Below, one piece after another: positions 48,670-59,731 of a DNA stretch of 64,000 nt. The stretch lies in contig NZ_CP103057.1 of assembly GCF_025231525.1 (NCBI RefSeq), forward strand, positions 1,319,001 through 1,383,000, given 5' to 3'. The notes under the pieces were generated by a model. The model searched no databases. It was not told where the DNA came from and worked only from the letters and a program-made list of their open reading frames with translations. Source of the DNA: Sphingomonas endolithica (GTDB lineage Bacteria; Pseudomonadota; Alphaproteobacteria; Sphingomonadales; Sphingomonadaceae). Within the stretch, counting starts at the first letter, position 1, and every line of letters begins with the position of its first letter. Made by a program: the position numbers and the translations under genes.

Positions 48670-50080
48670 TGCGCTGGCCTCTACTACCGCCACCAGCACC
48701 GCCGCCCGAACGCCGCCGCTGGCCACCGCCCGTGGCCGTGTTCCCGGACAATTGCCCAGTGATCACCTCCATGCCGGGCTTCAGGTCGCCGCCGGTCACT
48801 TCGGTGACCGATCCGTTGGTGTCGCCGGTGACGACGCTCACCGCCTTGGGCTGACCGGCCTCGTCCTTGACGTAGACGGTCTGGTGCCCGCCCCGGCCAA
48901 TCGTCGCGCTCCGCCCGGCGCCAGTGCCACCGCCGCCGCCGCCGCCACCGCTGCCGCCACGCCGCGGTCGGCTGGGTACGATAGCCCCGGCGATGCCCCC
49001 GCCGCCACCTGCTGCGCCGGCCGTGCTGGGATCGGCCGGCTTGAAGCGCAACGCCGCACTCGGCACCAGCAGCACATTGTTCCTGGCAGTGGTCACGATG
49101 TCGGCAGTGGCAGTCATGCCCGGGCGCAACTGCTGTCCTGGATTGGCGACGCTGAGCGTTGCCGCATAGGATACGACCTGTGCTGTCGTGGCCGTGGATG
49201 CCGCCGTGCTGCTTTGCGCACTCAGGTTAGATCCGAGATCGACGCGCGTGATCTGCGCCGGAAAGGTCTTGCCCGGGAATGCATCGACCGTGAAGCTGGC
49301 GCTCTGCCCCTGCTTGACCGAGCCGACATCGGCTTCGTCGATCGCCACTTCCAGCTTCATCGCCGACAGATCCTCGGCAATGACGAACAGGGTCGGCGTG
49401 CTGAACGAGGCGGCGACCGTCTGTCCCGGCTCGATCTGCCGCGCCAGCACCACGCCGTTGACGGGCGAGCGGATCACCGTCTTCACCAACTGCGTGGCAT
49501 TGGACGACAGCGTCGCGCGCGCCGCTTGCACGTTCGCCTCGGCCGCGCGCAAATTGGCGACCGAGCGCGCCTGTTCGGCCACGGCCTGGTCCAGTTCGGT
49601 CTTTGCCGGCACGCGGCCGTTCGACAACCGACTGACCTCCCGGAAGCGCGCCAGCGTGGCATTGGATTGCGACAGCGTCGCTTGTGCCTGCGCGACCGCA
49701 GCCTGGTTGGCGGCGAGCGCCGCCTTGCTCTGGTTGACCGTATCCTGGAACCGCGATGGATCGACCAGCGCCAGCGGCTGGCCCGCCGTGACGCGATCGT
49801 TGACGTCGACCACCACCTTGGTGACCAGACCTGACAATTCCGATCCGACCTCGACCTGGTTGGTCGGGGCGAGCTTGCCGGTGGCGGAGACAGTCACCTG
49901 GAACGATCCGCGGGCGACATTCTCGGTCGAATATTGCACTGCCTTCGTGCCGGCGAAATAGCTCTTGCCGGCAAGCAGCAGCAAAATGACGCCGATCGCC
50001 ACCAGCACCCATTTCAGGTAGCGCCGCCATGCCGGCACGGGCTTGGTGCCCAGGAAATCGTCGATGTTGCTTTCGGCCAT
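48659..50080 (-). CDS. MacA-like periplasmic adaptor (HlyD/RND adaptor family)
   Basis: The product is about 473 residues: one N-terminal membrane helix (LKWVLVAIGVILLLLAG), barrel and lipoyl halves (TVSATGKLAPTNQVEVG ... VIRSPVNGVVL), and an alpha-hairpin between. An unusual Gly-rich, Arg-containing insertion lies at about 355-395 (GGGGG...RPRRGGSGGGGGGGG), and the C-terminus is also Gly/Arg-rich. The start at 50080 has AGGG 9 nt upstream. It links the ABC pump to the outer-membrane channel. The Gly-rich parts are longer than I expect for MacA. Confidence 0.9.
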   Translation of the reverse strand: MAESNIDDFLGTKPVPAWRRYLKWVLVAIGVILLLLAGKSYFAGTKAVQYSTENVARGSFQVTVSATGKLAPTNQVEVGSELSGLVTKVVVDVNDRVTAGQPLALVDPSRFQDTVNQSKAALAANQAAVAQAQATLSQSNATLARFREVSRLSNGRVPAKTELDQAVAEQARSVANLRAAEANVQAARATLSSNATQLVKTVIRSPVNGVVLARQIEPGQTVAASFSTPTLFVIAEDLSAMKLEVAIDEADVGSVKQGQSASFTVDAFPGKTFPAQITRVDLGSNLSAQSSTAASTATTAQVVSYAATLSVANPGQQLRPGMTATADIVTTARNNVLLVPSAALRFKPADPSTAGAAGGGGGIAGAIVPSRPRRGGSGGGGGGGGTGAGRSATIGRGGHQTVYVKDEAGQPKAVSVVTGDTNGSVTEVTGGDLKPGMEVITGQLSGNTATGGGQRRRSGGGAGGGSRGQRSGG

Positions 50081-50085
50081 GGCGG

Positions 50086-51540
50086 TCATCCCTGCGGGGC
50101 TTGCGGCGCACCAGCCGCGGCATCCCAGCCGCCGCCCAATGCGAGATAAAGCTGGATCAACGCCTGCGCCTGATCGGCCTGCGCCTGGGACAGGCCGTTG
50201 CGCGCCGAGAGCAAACTGCTTTCGGTCGTGTTGAGCGTCGTGAAATCGGTCAGACCGGCACGATATTGGCTGCGCGACAGGATCGCGGAATTGTTCGCCG
50301 CATCCAGGGCAATGGCGAATTCGCGCGCGCGGCGCTGTGATGCATCCAGTGCGACGACCGCGTTCTCGACATCCTCAAGCCCCGTCAGCACGGTGCCGCG
50401 ATACGCCGCGAACGAGGCATCCGCCGCCGCCTCGTTGACGCGCACCTGGGAGCGCAGCCGCCCGCCATTGAAGATCGCCTGCGTCAGGCCGGCGAACAGC
50501 CGCCCGGCAATCTGATCGAACAAGCCGCCGACCGCGGTCGCATCCGTGCTAATCGATCCGCTGATCGCCAGCGCGGGATACAGCGCGGCCTTGGCCACAC
50601 CGATCTGCGCCGTCGCCGATGCCAGGTTGCGCTCGGCCGCGCGCACGTCCGGCCTGTTGCGCAGCGTATCGGCGGGAACGCCGACCGCCACGCGCGCCGG
50701 CCCCCGTGGGATCGGCCGCACCGCCTGAAGCTCGGCTTTGAGCGCACCGGGAGCCTGTCCCGTCAGCACGCCGATCCGCGACACCGCGGCATTATAGTTC
50801 TGCTCGATCGTCGGAATCGTCGCTGCGGTCTGCGCGCGCTGCGCGCGGGCCTGTTCGCTGTCGAGCGAGGAGACGAGACCCGCCTGCACGCGGAAGCCGG
50901 CAATTTCCAGATTGTCGTCCTGAATGGCGAGCGAGCTCCGCGCATTGGCCAATTGCTGCTGGTACAGCCGGGCCAGCACATAGTTGCGCGCCGCCTCCGC
51001 CTGTGCGGACAATTGTATGGTCGCGAGATCATAGCCGGCGGCGGCATATTGCGCGCGGCTCGCCTCCACCGTGCGACGTATCTCGCCGAACAAGCCCACT
51101 TGGTAAGATACGTCGCCGCCGATCGAGAAGCTATCGTCGGCGCCGCGCGAGATCGTGGTGATCGTGCCATCGGGCAGCGTGACCGTGCTCGCGCCTGCCA
51201 GGTCGAACGAGCGGGTATAGCCGCCCGAGCCGCTGATCGTCGGCAACAGGTTGGCGCGTGACTGGATCAGACCCTCACGCGCTTGACGCAGCCGCGCCGC
51301 GGCTTGTACGATGTCGAGATTGCCGGCGCGTGCGCGCTCGACGATCCGCGCCAGCAGCGGATCGTCGAAATTGGTCCACCATGCCGTGAGATCAGCAGCC
51401 GGAGCAGCATCGGCCGCCACCGAATAGCGCTCGGGCGCCCCCAGCGCGGACGGCGATGCGGGGCGATAATCCGGCCCGACACTGCACGCCGCGATCGGCA
51501 GCGAAGCGCTCAGCGCAAGGAGGAAGCGTGACCGTACCAT
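50086..51540 (-). CDS. Outer-membrane efflux lipoprotein, NodT family
   Basis: The 484-residue product has a lipoprotein signal MVRSRFLLALSASLPIAAC with the lipobox IAAC. Two OEP repeats follow (ARAGNLDIVQAAARLRQAREG and the later ARRPDVRAAERNL-type TLRNRPDVRAAERNLASATAQ). It forms the TolC-like channel of the tripartite pump. It is the first gene of the efflux operon (channel, adaptor, ATPase, permease). Its stop is 5 nt before the adaptor start. Confidence 0.92.
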   Translation of the reverse strand: MVRSRFLLALSASLPIAACSVGPDYRPASPSALGAPERYSVAADAAPAADLTAWWTNFDDPLLARIVERARAGNLDIVQAAARLRQAREGLIQSRANLLPTISGSGGYTRSFDLAGASTVTLPDGTITTISRGADDSFSIGGDVSYQVGLFGEIRRTVEASRAQYAAAGYDLATIQLSAQAEAARNYVLARLYQQQLANARSSLAIQDDNLEIAGFRVQAGLVSSLDSEQARAQRAQTAATIPTIEQNYNAAVSRIGVLTGQAPGALKAELQAVRPIPRGPARVAVGVPADTLRNRPDVRAAERNLASATAQIGVAKAALYPALAISGSISTDATAVGGLFDQIAGRLFAGLTQAIFNGGRLRSQVRVNEAAADASFAAYRGTVLTGLEDVENAVVALDASQRRAREFAIALDAANNSAILSRSQYRAGLTDFTTLNTTESSLLSARNGLSQAQADQAQALIQLYLALGGGWDAAAGAPQAPQG

Positions 51541-51629
51541 CAGGTACAGATGGCGAGCGCGGCGCAGTGCGTCCACCGAAACATTGTCGCAACTTGTCGC
51601 GGGGGTTCTAGGCAAGCCAATCTCGAAAA

Positions 51630-51710
51630 CCCTTCGCCCTGAGCCTGTCGAAGGGCGTGTCACAGGCGATCCGCTCGCCGCACGTGCTTCGACAGCTCAG
51701 CACGGACGGA
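51630..51710. repeat. Palindromic repeat (class C) downstream of pccA
   Basis: CCTTCGCCCTGAGCCTGTCG on the left and GCACGTGCTTCGACAGCTCA on the right form the two arms. Apart from small changes it is the same sequence as the in-frame segment at 55333-55411 in bioB, read on the opposite strand. Confidence 0.82.
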
Positions 51711-51728
51711 CGGCATACCCGACCTGCT

Positions 51729-53821
<2,093 letters not shown>

Positions 53822-53822
<1 letters not shown>

Positions 53823-54184
53823 CAATGGTTCCAGATCAGGGTTTTCAGTTGCTGCGTGCGTGCCCTGGTCAATTGGCTGCGGCACTGCGCGACCAGCATC
53901 GACTGCGCGGAGCCCCCGGCAAATTCACCGCCCTGAATCACGCACTGCGTATCGCGAAACTTGAGCCAGGCGCGCTGGCTCGCCAGCAACGCCGCGGCAT
54001 AACCGAACCCGCCGCCGCGCGATCCGTCCTGCGCGTCGAGGCTCTTCATATGCGCATAGGTCCGCTGCCACTGCGCCGTCATCGCCGCATCGGCCTGCAC
54101 ATAGGACGCGCCGGCGGAACGGTTCATGTCGGCCTGCGTCTGCACCGGTGCCGCCGCGGCGAGGAAGAGCGCGATCAGTAACAT
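53822..54184 (-). CDS. Exported LprI-like (DUF1311) protein
   Basis: The 120-residue product starts with a short signal peptide (MLLIALFLAAAAPVQTQA) and has the DUF1311 pattern: LNxxY-like spacing reduced, then SQRAWLKFRDTQCVIQGGEF and a second Cys near the end. Members include the LprI lysozyme inhibitor. It is translationally coupled to pccA by a TGATG overlap. This pairing has no obvious metabolic reason. Confidence 0.72.
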
Positions 54185-54215
54185 CTCGAAACCTCCCCTG
54201 AATTCACCACAAACG

Positions 54216-54322
54216 CGTCATCCTGAACTCGTTTCAGGATCCAGGCGCGGTCGGCCGATCCAAGGACGGTGTCAGTGAGGCAGGCGACCGCGCCTGGATG
54301 CTGAAACAAGTTCAGCATGACG
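54216..54322. repeat. Palindromic repeat between bioB and the LprI-like gene
   Basis: CGTCATCCTGAACTCGTTTC with GGATCCAGGCGCGGTCG pairs with CGACCGCGCCTGGATGCTG and TTCAGCATGACG. It covers the bioB stop codon, so the C-terminus of BioB is encoded by the repeat end. Confidence 0.8.
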
Positions 54323-55430
54323 AGCAGCTTTTGCGCATCGGCTCTTCGCCGAGCATCGGCCGCAGCCCGAGCTTGGCCATTAGCGCGGCATCCTGATCAT
54401 CGCCGGCATTGCCGGTGGTGAGCAATTTGTCGCCGGTGAAGATCGAGTTGGCACCGGCCATGAAGCACAGCGCCTGCGTCGCTTCCGACATGCTCTCGCG
54501 TCCGGCGGACAGGCGCACCATCGACAGCGGCATGGTGATGCGCGCGACGGCGACGGTGCGGACGAACTCGATATCGTCGATCTTGGCGAGCGGGGTATCG
54601 GCCAGCATGTTGCCGAGCACGGTGCCCTTGACCGGGACCAGGGCGTTGACGGGCACGCTTTCGGGGTGGCGCGGGAGGGTGGCGAGGGCGTGGATGAAAC
54701 CTACCCTATCTTCTCGAACCTCGCCCATACCGACGATGCCGCCGCAGCAGACATTGATCCCGGCCTGGCGTACATTCTCCAATGTTTCCAATCGGTTAGC
54801 GAAACTTCTCGTGGTGATTACCTCGGCATACTTTTCGGGCGAGGTATCGATGTTGTGATTGTAATAGTCCAGCCCGGCATCGGCGAGTTGCTGCGCCTGG
54901 TGCGGCTCGAGCATGCCGAGCGTCATGCACGTCTCCAGCCCCATCTGGCGCACGCCGCGCACCATCTCGATGATCGCGGGCATGTCGCGATCCTTGGGGT
55001 TGCGCCAGGCGGCCCCCATGCAGAAACGCTGGCTGCCGGCGTCCTTGGCCTGTGCCGCCGATTGCAGCACGGCGCGCACGTCCATCAGCTTGGTCGCCTT
55101 GAGCTCGGTCTCGGCATGGACGGACTGGTTGCAATAGCCGCAATCCTCCGGGCAGCCGCCGGTCTTGATCGACAGAAGGGTGCAGAGCTGCACTTCGCCT
55201 GCGGCATGGTGCGCGCGGTGGATGGTCTGCGCGCGGAACATCAGTTCGTGGAACGGGAGATCGAACAGAGCGGCAATTTCTGCGCGGGACCAGTCGGTGC
55301 GAAGGTCGGGCGTGAGCGCAACACCCTCCCCCGCTCGTGCTGAGCCTGTCGAAGCACGTGTCGCCAGTGTCTCGCTCGTAACAGGTCCTTCGACAAGCTC
55401 AGGACGAACGGTGGTCATTGTCATGGTCAC
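54312..55430 (-). CDS. bioB: Biotin synthase
   Basis: The 372-residue product is a radical-SAM enzyme that inserts sulfur into dethiobiotin. The cluster motif CPEDCGYC is intact, preceded by [13 protein letters not shown] at 55430 has GAGGAA 7 nt upstream and overlaps the scpA stop (GTGA); ATGs follow at 55424 and 55418. Residues about 7-33 are encoded by a palindromic repeat, so the usual start ([19 protein letters not shown]) is displaced by an extra N-terminal tail. Its place between scpA and pccA fits biotin supply to PccA. Confidence 0.94.
   Translation of the reverse strand: MTMTMTTVRPELVEGPVTSETLATRASTGSARAGEGVALTPDLRTDWSRAEIAALFDLPFHELMFRAQTIHRAHHAAGEVQLCTLLSIKTGGCPEDCGYCNQSVHAETELKATKLMDVRAVLQSAAQAKDAGSQRFCMGAAWRNPKDRDMPAIIEMVRGVRQMGLETCMTLGMLEPHQAQQLADAGLDYYNHNIDTSPEKYAEVITTRSFANRLETLENVRQAGINVCCGGIVGMGEVREDRVGFIHALATLPRHPESVPVNALVPVKGTVLGNMLADTPLAKIDDIEFVRTVAVARITMPLSMVRLSAGRESMSEATQALCFMAGANSIFTGDKLLTTGNAGDDQDAALMAKLGLRPMLGEEPMRKSCSSC
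55333..55411. repeat. Palindromic repeat inserted in frame at the 5' end of bioB
   Basis: Read on the minus strand, CCGTTCGTCCTGAGCTTGTC leads to GTGCTTCGACAGGCTCAGCA. This is the same class and nearly the same sequence as 51630-51710. The bioB frame runs through it without stops and encodes the [19 protein letters not shown] segment. Confidence 0.8.
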
Positions 55431-57568
55431 TCAACTGTTTCCTCGACTGGCGGCATGTTGTGCCCCAGCAATTTCAAAACCTCGCCCGCGGCCTCGACCA
55501 GATTGGTGCCGGGGCCGAAGATACCCTGCACGCCGGCATCGCGCAGGTATTGATAGTCCTGCGCCGGGATCACGCCGCCGGCGATCACCTTGATGTCGCT
55601 GCGGCCGGCATCGCGCAGATGGCCGATCAGCTCGGGAATCAGCGTCTTGTGCCCGGCGGCGAGCGACGATGCGCCGACGACATCGACGTCCTTCTCGACG
55701 GCCAATGCCGCGGCTTCCCTGGGCGTCTGGAACAGCGGCCCCGGCACCACCTCGAAGCCGAGATCGCCGAACGCCGAGCTTACCAGATTGGCGCCGCGGT
55801 CATGCCCGTCCTGGCCCATCTTGGCGACGAACAGCCGGGGTTTGCGCCCTTTACGCTGGCCAATCGATTCGACGCCTTCCTTGAGGCCAAGCCACTTGGC
55901 GTCGAATTCGTGCGCGCCGCCATAGATGCCCGAGACGGGCGTCGGGTTGGTGCCGTAGCGGCCGAACACATCCTCCATCGCCGAGGAGATTTCGCCCAGC
56001 GTAGCCCGCTGCCGCGCGCATTCGACCGCGAGGCCGAGCACGTTATCCGTGCCCCGCGCGCCCTCTCGCAAGGCATCGAGTGCGGCAATGCACTTCGCCT
56101 CGTCGCGCCCGGCCTTGGAGGCCTTGATCCGCGCGATCTGCGATTCGCGCACGGCGACATTGTCGACATCGAGGATGTCGATCGCATCCTGTTCGGCCAA
56201 TTTGTACTTGTTGACCCCGACGATGACCTGCTCGCCCTTGTCGACGCGTGCCGCCTGCCCGGCCGCGGCTTCCTCGATCATCGCCTTGGGCCAGCCATGC
56301 GCGACCGCCTTGGCCATGCCGCCATCGACTTCGACGCGCTGGATGATCTCCCACGCCTTGTCGACCAGTTCCTCGGTCAGGCTCTCGATATAATAGGAGC
56401 CGCCGAGCGGATCGACGACCTTGGTCATCCCGGTCTCTTCCTGGATGACGATCTGCGTGTTGCGCGCGATGCGGGCGGAGAAATCTGTCGGCAGCGCGAT
56501 CGCTTCGTCGAGCGCATTGGTGTGCAAGCTCTGCGTGCCACCGAGCATCGCCGCCATCGCCTCGATCGTCGTGCGGATCACATTGTTGTACGGATCCTGC
56601 TCGGTCAGCGACACGCCCGACGTCTGGCAATGCGTGCGCAGCATCTTCGAGCGCTCGTCCTTGGCGCCAAGATCGGTCATCACCCGGTGCCACAATTTGC
56701 GCGCCGCGCGCAGCTTGGCGATCTCCATGAAGAAGTTCATGCCGATCGCGAAGAAGAAGCTCAGCCGCCCGGCAAACGCATCGAGATCAAGCCCGCTCGC
56801 CATCGCCGCCTTGGCATATTCGCGCCCGTCGGCGATCGTGAAGGCGAGCTCCTGCAACTGCGTCGCGCCGGCTTCCTGCATGTGATAGCCGGAGATCGAG
56901 ATGCTGTTGAACTTCGGCATGTGCGCCGAGGTGTAGCCGATAATGTCCGAGATGATCCGCATGCTCGGTTCGGGCGGGTAGATATAGGTGTTGCGGACCA
57001 TGAACTCCTTGAGGATGTCGTTCTGGATCGTGCCGTCGAGCAGATGCTGCGGCACGCCCTGCTCCTCACCCGCGACGATGAAGAAAGCGAGGATCGGGAT
57101 CACCGCGCCGTTCATCGTCATGCTGACCGACATCTGATCGAGCGGAATACCGTCGAACAGGATCTTCATGTCGTCGATCGTGTCGATCGCCACGCCGGCC
57201 TTGCCGACATCGCCGGTTACGCGCGGGTGATCGCTGTCATAGCCGCGGTGGGTGGCGAGATCGAACGCGACCGACAGGCCCTTCTGGCCCGCGGCGAGAT
57301 TGCGGCGGTAGAAGGCGTTGGAGGCTTCCGCCGTCGAGAAGCCGGCATATTGGCGGATCGTCCAGGGACGGCCGGCATACATCGACGCGCGGACGCCGCG
57401 GGTGAAGGGTGCGAAGCCGGGCAGGCCGGGATCGATATCGGCCGTGTCTTCAGCGGTGTAGAGCGGCTTGACATCGATCCCCTCGGGCGTCGGCCAGATG
57501 AGGTCGCGGCCCTTCACTTCCTTGGCGGCGGCAGCGGCCCATTGGTCGAGGGTTGGTTTGTCGGTCAC
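55427..57568 (-). CDS. scpA: Methylmalonyl-CoA mutase
   Basis: The 713-residue single-chain mutase has an N-terminal TIM-barrel substrate domain ([35 protein letters not shown]) and a C-terminal cobalamin domain with the GQDGHDRG motif at about 584-591, whose His ligates B12. It converts (R)-methylmalonyl-CoA to succinyl-CoA. The stop overlaps the bioB start. The G-protein chaperone (meaB) is not in the window. Confidence 0.96.
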   Translation of the reverse strand: MTDKPTLDQWAAAAAKEVKGRDLIWPTPEGIDVKPLYTAEDTADIDPGLPGFAPFTRGVRASMYAGRPWTIRQYAGFSTAEASNAFYRRNLAAGQKGLSVAFDLATHRGYDSDHPRVTGDVGKAGVAIDTIDDMKILFDGIPLDQMSVSMTMNGAVIPILAFFIVAGEEQGVPQHLLDGTIQNDILKEFMVRNTYIYPPEPSMRIISDIIGYTSAHMPKFNSISISGYHMQEAGATQLQELAFTIADGREYAKAAMASGLDLDAFAGRLSFFFAIGMNFFMEIAKLRAARKLWHRVMTDLGAKDERSKMLRTHCQTSGVSLTEQDPYNNVIRTTIEAMAAMLGGTQSLHTNALDEAIALPTDFSARIARNTQIVIQEETGMTKVVDPLGGSYYIESLTEELVDKAWEIIQRVEVDGGMAKAVAHGWPKAMIEEAAAGQAARVDKGEQVIVGVNKYKLAEQDAIDILDVDNVAVRESQIARIKASKAGRDEAKCIAALDALREGARGTDNVLGLAVECARQRATLGEISSAMEDVFGRYGTNPTPVSGIYGGAHEFDAKWLGLKEGVESIGQRKGRKPRLFVAKMGQDGHDRGANLVSSAFGDLGFEVVPGPLFQTPREAAALAVEKDVDVVGASSLAAGHKTLIPELIGHLRDAGRSDIKVIAGGVIPAQDYQYLRDAGVQGIFGPGTNLVEAAGEVLKLLGHNMPPVEETVE

Positions 57569-57582
57569 GCTTCGCTTCCAGG

Positions 57583-57922
57583 CAATTCCCCGGCGAAGGC
57601 CGGAGTCCCAGGATGCACTCGTCCAACGCCGCCCGCATCAGATCCCAGCGTTCGTAACACCCCTGCGTGACTGAGCGCCGGCATCGCCTTCACCGTCACC
57701 CCGGACTTGTTCCGGGGTCCACTGTGCCGCCAAATCAACGGCCTGAGAGGCTGCGGAACGGTGGACCCCGAAACAAGTCCGGGGTGACGGATAAAGATAA
57801 GCTGCCGCGACTTTCCGGGTGGTTTCGCGACGAGCGAGGTGCAGCTGAAAGCGATCGCTTGACGGATGCTGCGCGCTGTTACTCCAACCTTCGCGACTGG
57901 ACCCCGGCGTTCGCCGGGGAGG
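57583..57922. repeat. Class B repeat split by a class A repeat
   Basis: The 370-bp gap between scpA and the enoyl-CoA hydratase gene contains a left class B arm at 57583 (ATTCCCCGGCGAAGGCCGGA) and a right class B arm at 57892-57922 (GACTGGACCCCGGCGTTCGC). Between them, at 57692-57789, is a complete class A element (CGTCACCCCGGACTTGTTCC ... CAAGTCCGGGGTGACG). No gene is seen in the gap. Confidence 0.75.
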
Positions 57923-57938
57923 TAGTTTAGGGCAAGCA

Positions 57939-58721
57939 TCACGCGCCCTTGAACGCGGGTTTGCGCTTCTGCAGGAACGCGATGCCGCCTTCCATCGAAT
58001 CCGCCGAGCCGCGCGCCGCGCGCTGGTTCTCGGCCTCGCGCAGCATGGCGGTCGGATAATCGACCTCCAGCGCGTGGTTCAGGCCGCGCTTCATCAGCCC
58101 GAGCGCGACGGTCGGCCCCGCCGCCAGCCGCTCGGCCAGCGCGAAGGCGGCGGCATCCAGCGCCTCGTCCGCCACCATTTGGTGGATCATGCCCCAGTCG
58201 AGCGCCTTGGCCGCCGGCACCTTTTCGCCCAGCATCATCATCTCGGTCGCGCGCGCGCGGCCGATCAGCCTGGGCACCATCCAGCTTGCGCCGCCATCCG
58301 GCACCAGCCCGATATTGACGAACGCCTGGAGGAAATAGGCCGTGTCGCTCGCCACGCAGAAATCCGCCGCCAGTGCCAGCGAGCAGCCGATCCCCGCCGC
58401 CGGCCCGCGCACCGCGCTCACCACCGGCACCGCCAGCTCGGCAAACGCCGCCATCGTCGCATTGTAATGCTCGGTCAGCGCGACGAACGTCGCGTTGCCG
58501 GGATCGTCGGCGCCGAGCGCGCCGCCGGCAACGTCCGCGCCCGAGCAGAAGCCCCGCCCGGCCCCGGTCACCAGCACCGCGCGCGCGCCAGCCAGCGCGC
58601 CGATCGCCGCGCGCAGTTCGTCGAACAGCTGCGGCGGGGCGGCGTTGAGCCGCTCGGGGCGGTTGAGCGTGAGCACCAGCACGTCGCCGCGGCGCTCGGA
58701 CAGGATCATCTCATAGGTCAT
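57939..58721 (-). CDS. Enoyl-CoA hydratase/isomerase (crotonase family, PaaG-like)
   Basis: The 260-residue product has GRGFCSGADVAGG and AVRGPAAGIGCSLALAADF as oxyanion-hole stretches, and then FVNIGLVPDGGASWMV. The Asp near VPDGG, with no second Glu, suggests a PaaG-like isomerase rather than a hydratase. The start ATG directly follows the mce stop (TGAATG), so it belongs to the propionate operon, although its reaction is not an obvious step of that pathway. Confidence 0.85.
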   Translation of the reverse strand: MTYEMILSERRGDVLVLTLNRPERLNAAPPQLFDELRAAIGALAGARAVLVTGAGRGFCSGADVAGGALGADDPGNATFVALTEHYNATMAAFAELAVPVVSAVRGPAAGIGCSLALAADFCVASDTAYFLQAFVNIGLVPDGGASWMVPRLIGRARATEMMMLGEKVPAAKALDWGMIHQMVADEALDAAAFALAERLAAGPTVALGLMKRGLNHALEVDYPTAMLREAENQRAARGSADSMEGGIAFLQKRKPAFKGA

Positions 58722-59156
58722 TCAATGATCCCCCTTCGGCGTTTCCATCAGTTCGACGAGCAGCCCGCCGAAATCCTTCGGGTGGACGAACACGATTGGC
58801 GTGCCGTGCGCGCCGATCCGCGGCTCGCCGAGCACCGTCGCGCCCTTGGCGCGCAGATCGGCGACCGCGACCGCGATGTCGGGCACCTCGAAACAGACAT
58901 GATGCTGTCCGCCGGCCGGGTTCTTGCGCAGGAACCCGGCGATCGGCGAGCTGTCGTCATACGGCTCGATCAGCTCGATCTGCGCGTTGGGCGCATCGAT
59001 GAAGCACACCTTCACGCCCTGAACCGGCAGATCGAACGGCTCGCCGATCGCAGTTGCGCCGAGCAACGTGCGATAGGTCTCGATCGATGCCGCGATCGAC
59101 GGGGTGGCCACGCCGACATGGTTGAGCCGGCCGAGGCCCGTCGCAGAGGCGCTCAT
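58722..59156 (-). CDS. mce: Methylmalonyl-CoA epimerase
   Basis: The 144-residue product of the glyoxalase/VOC fold has LNHVGVATPS with the metal-binding His, a GGQHHVCFEVPDI block with a second His, and a C-terminal VFVHPKDFGGLLVELME with the Glu ligand. It interconverts (S)- and (R)-methylmalonyl-CoA between PccAB and ScpA. The start overlaps the upstream gene by 4 nt (ATGA). Confidence 0.94.
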   Translation of the reverse strand: MSASATGLGRLNHVGVATPSIAASIETYRTLLGATAIGEPFDLPVQGVKVCFIDAPNAQIELIEPYDDSSPIAGFLRKNPAGGQHHVCFEVPDIAVAVADLRAKGATVLGEPRIGAHGTPIVFVHPKDFGGLLVELMETPKGDH

Positions 59157-59686
59157 TTCGGCTTGGCCGCCAGCGGCGCGGGCACAGTGCCCAGCGTATA
59201 GCCGCACGCGCTCAGCACCTGACGCACCGGCGCATCGCTCGGCGGCGCGGCGAATGTCGCATTGAACGCGAAGCCGGCGCCGTTGGTCGTCTCGACCCGG
59301 ACCGACTTGGCCTTGACGAGGAACATGGTGAGCGCCGTGACGTCGGCAGGCGCGGCGTCGTACGCGGCATTGCCGCGCAGCTGCCAGGTATAGCCGATCG
59401 CCGGCCCGTTATCGAAGCGCAATGCGACGACCTTGTCGGGATAGCTGCCATCGTCGCCCGCGACCTGCAGCGGCTGCTTGGCGATGAACTGCACCGACAC
59501 CACCGGCTCCGCGCCGCGATCGCATTTCACGACCAGCCGCGAGGAGCCGTCGCTCGCCGTCGTGCTGGCGGTGAGCGAACTGCCGCCACCGGCATTGGCG
59601 CGCTCGCGCGGCACCCAGGGCGCCGGTGGCGTCGCAGGCGCAGGAGCGGGAGCGGCTGCCTGCGCAAGTACCAGAAACAGGATCAT
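59153..59686 (-). CDS. Exported protein of unknown function in the propionate operon
   Basis: The 177-residue product has a short signal peptide (MILFLVLAQAAAPAPAPA) followed by a Pro/Ala stretch, then a beta-rich domain with two Cys residues (VKCDRG and LSACGYTLG). It resembles small periplasmic proteins of the invasion-associated or T6SS-associated types, but I cannot assign it. It overlaps mce by 4 nt and lies 45 nt after pccB, so it is co-transcribed with metabolic genes. Confidence 0.6.
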   Translation of the reverse strand: MILFLVLAQAAAPAPAPATPPAPWVPRERANAGGGSSLTASTTASDGSSRLVVKCDRGAEPVVSVQFIAKQPLQVAGDDGSYPDKVVALRFDNGPAIGYTWQLRGNAAYDAAPADVTALTMFLVKAKSVRVETTNGAGFAFNATFAAPPSDAPVRQVLSACGYTLGTVPAPLAAKPK

Positions 59687-59731
59687 GACCTCAGCTCCGA
59701 AACGATGGCCGATGCCGGGCCATCGCCACGC

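Noticed and set aside
51630..51710. Repeat as a pccA terminator
   Set aside because: It has no T tract on the minus strand, and a nearly identical copy lies inside the bioB coding region, so it is a dispersed repeat.
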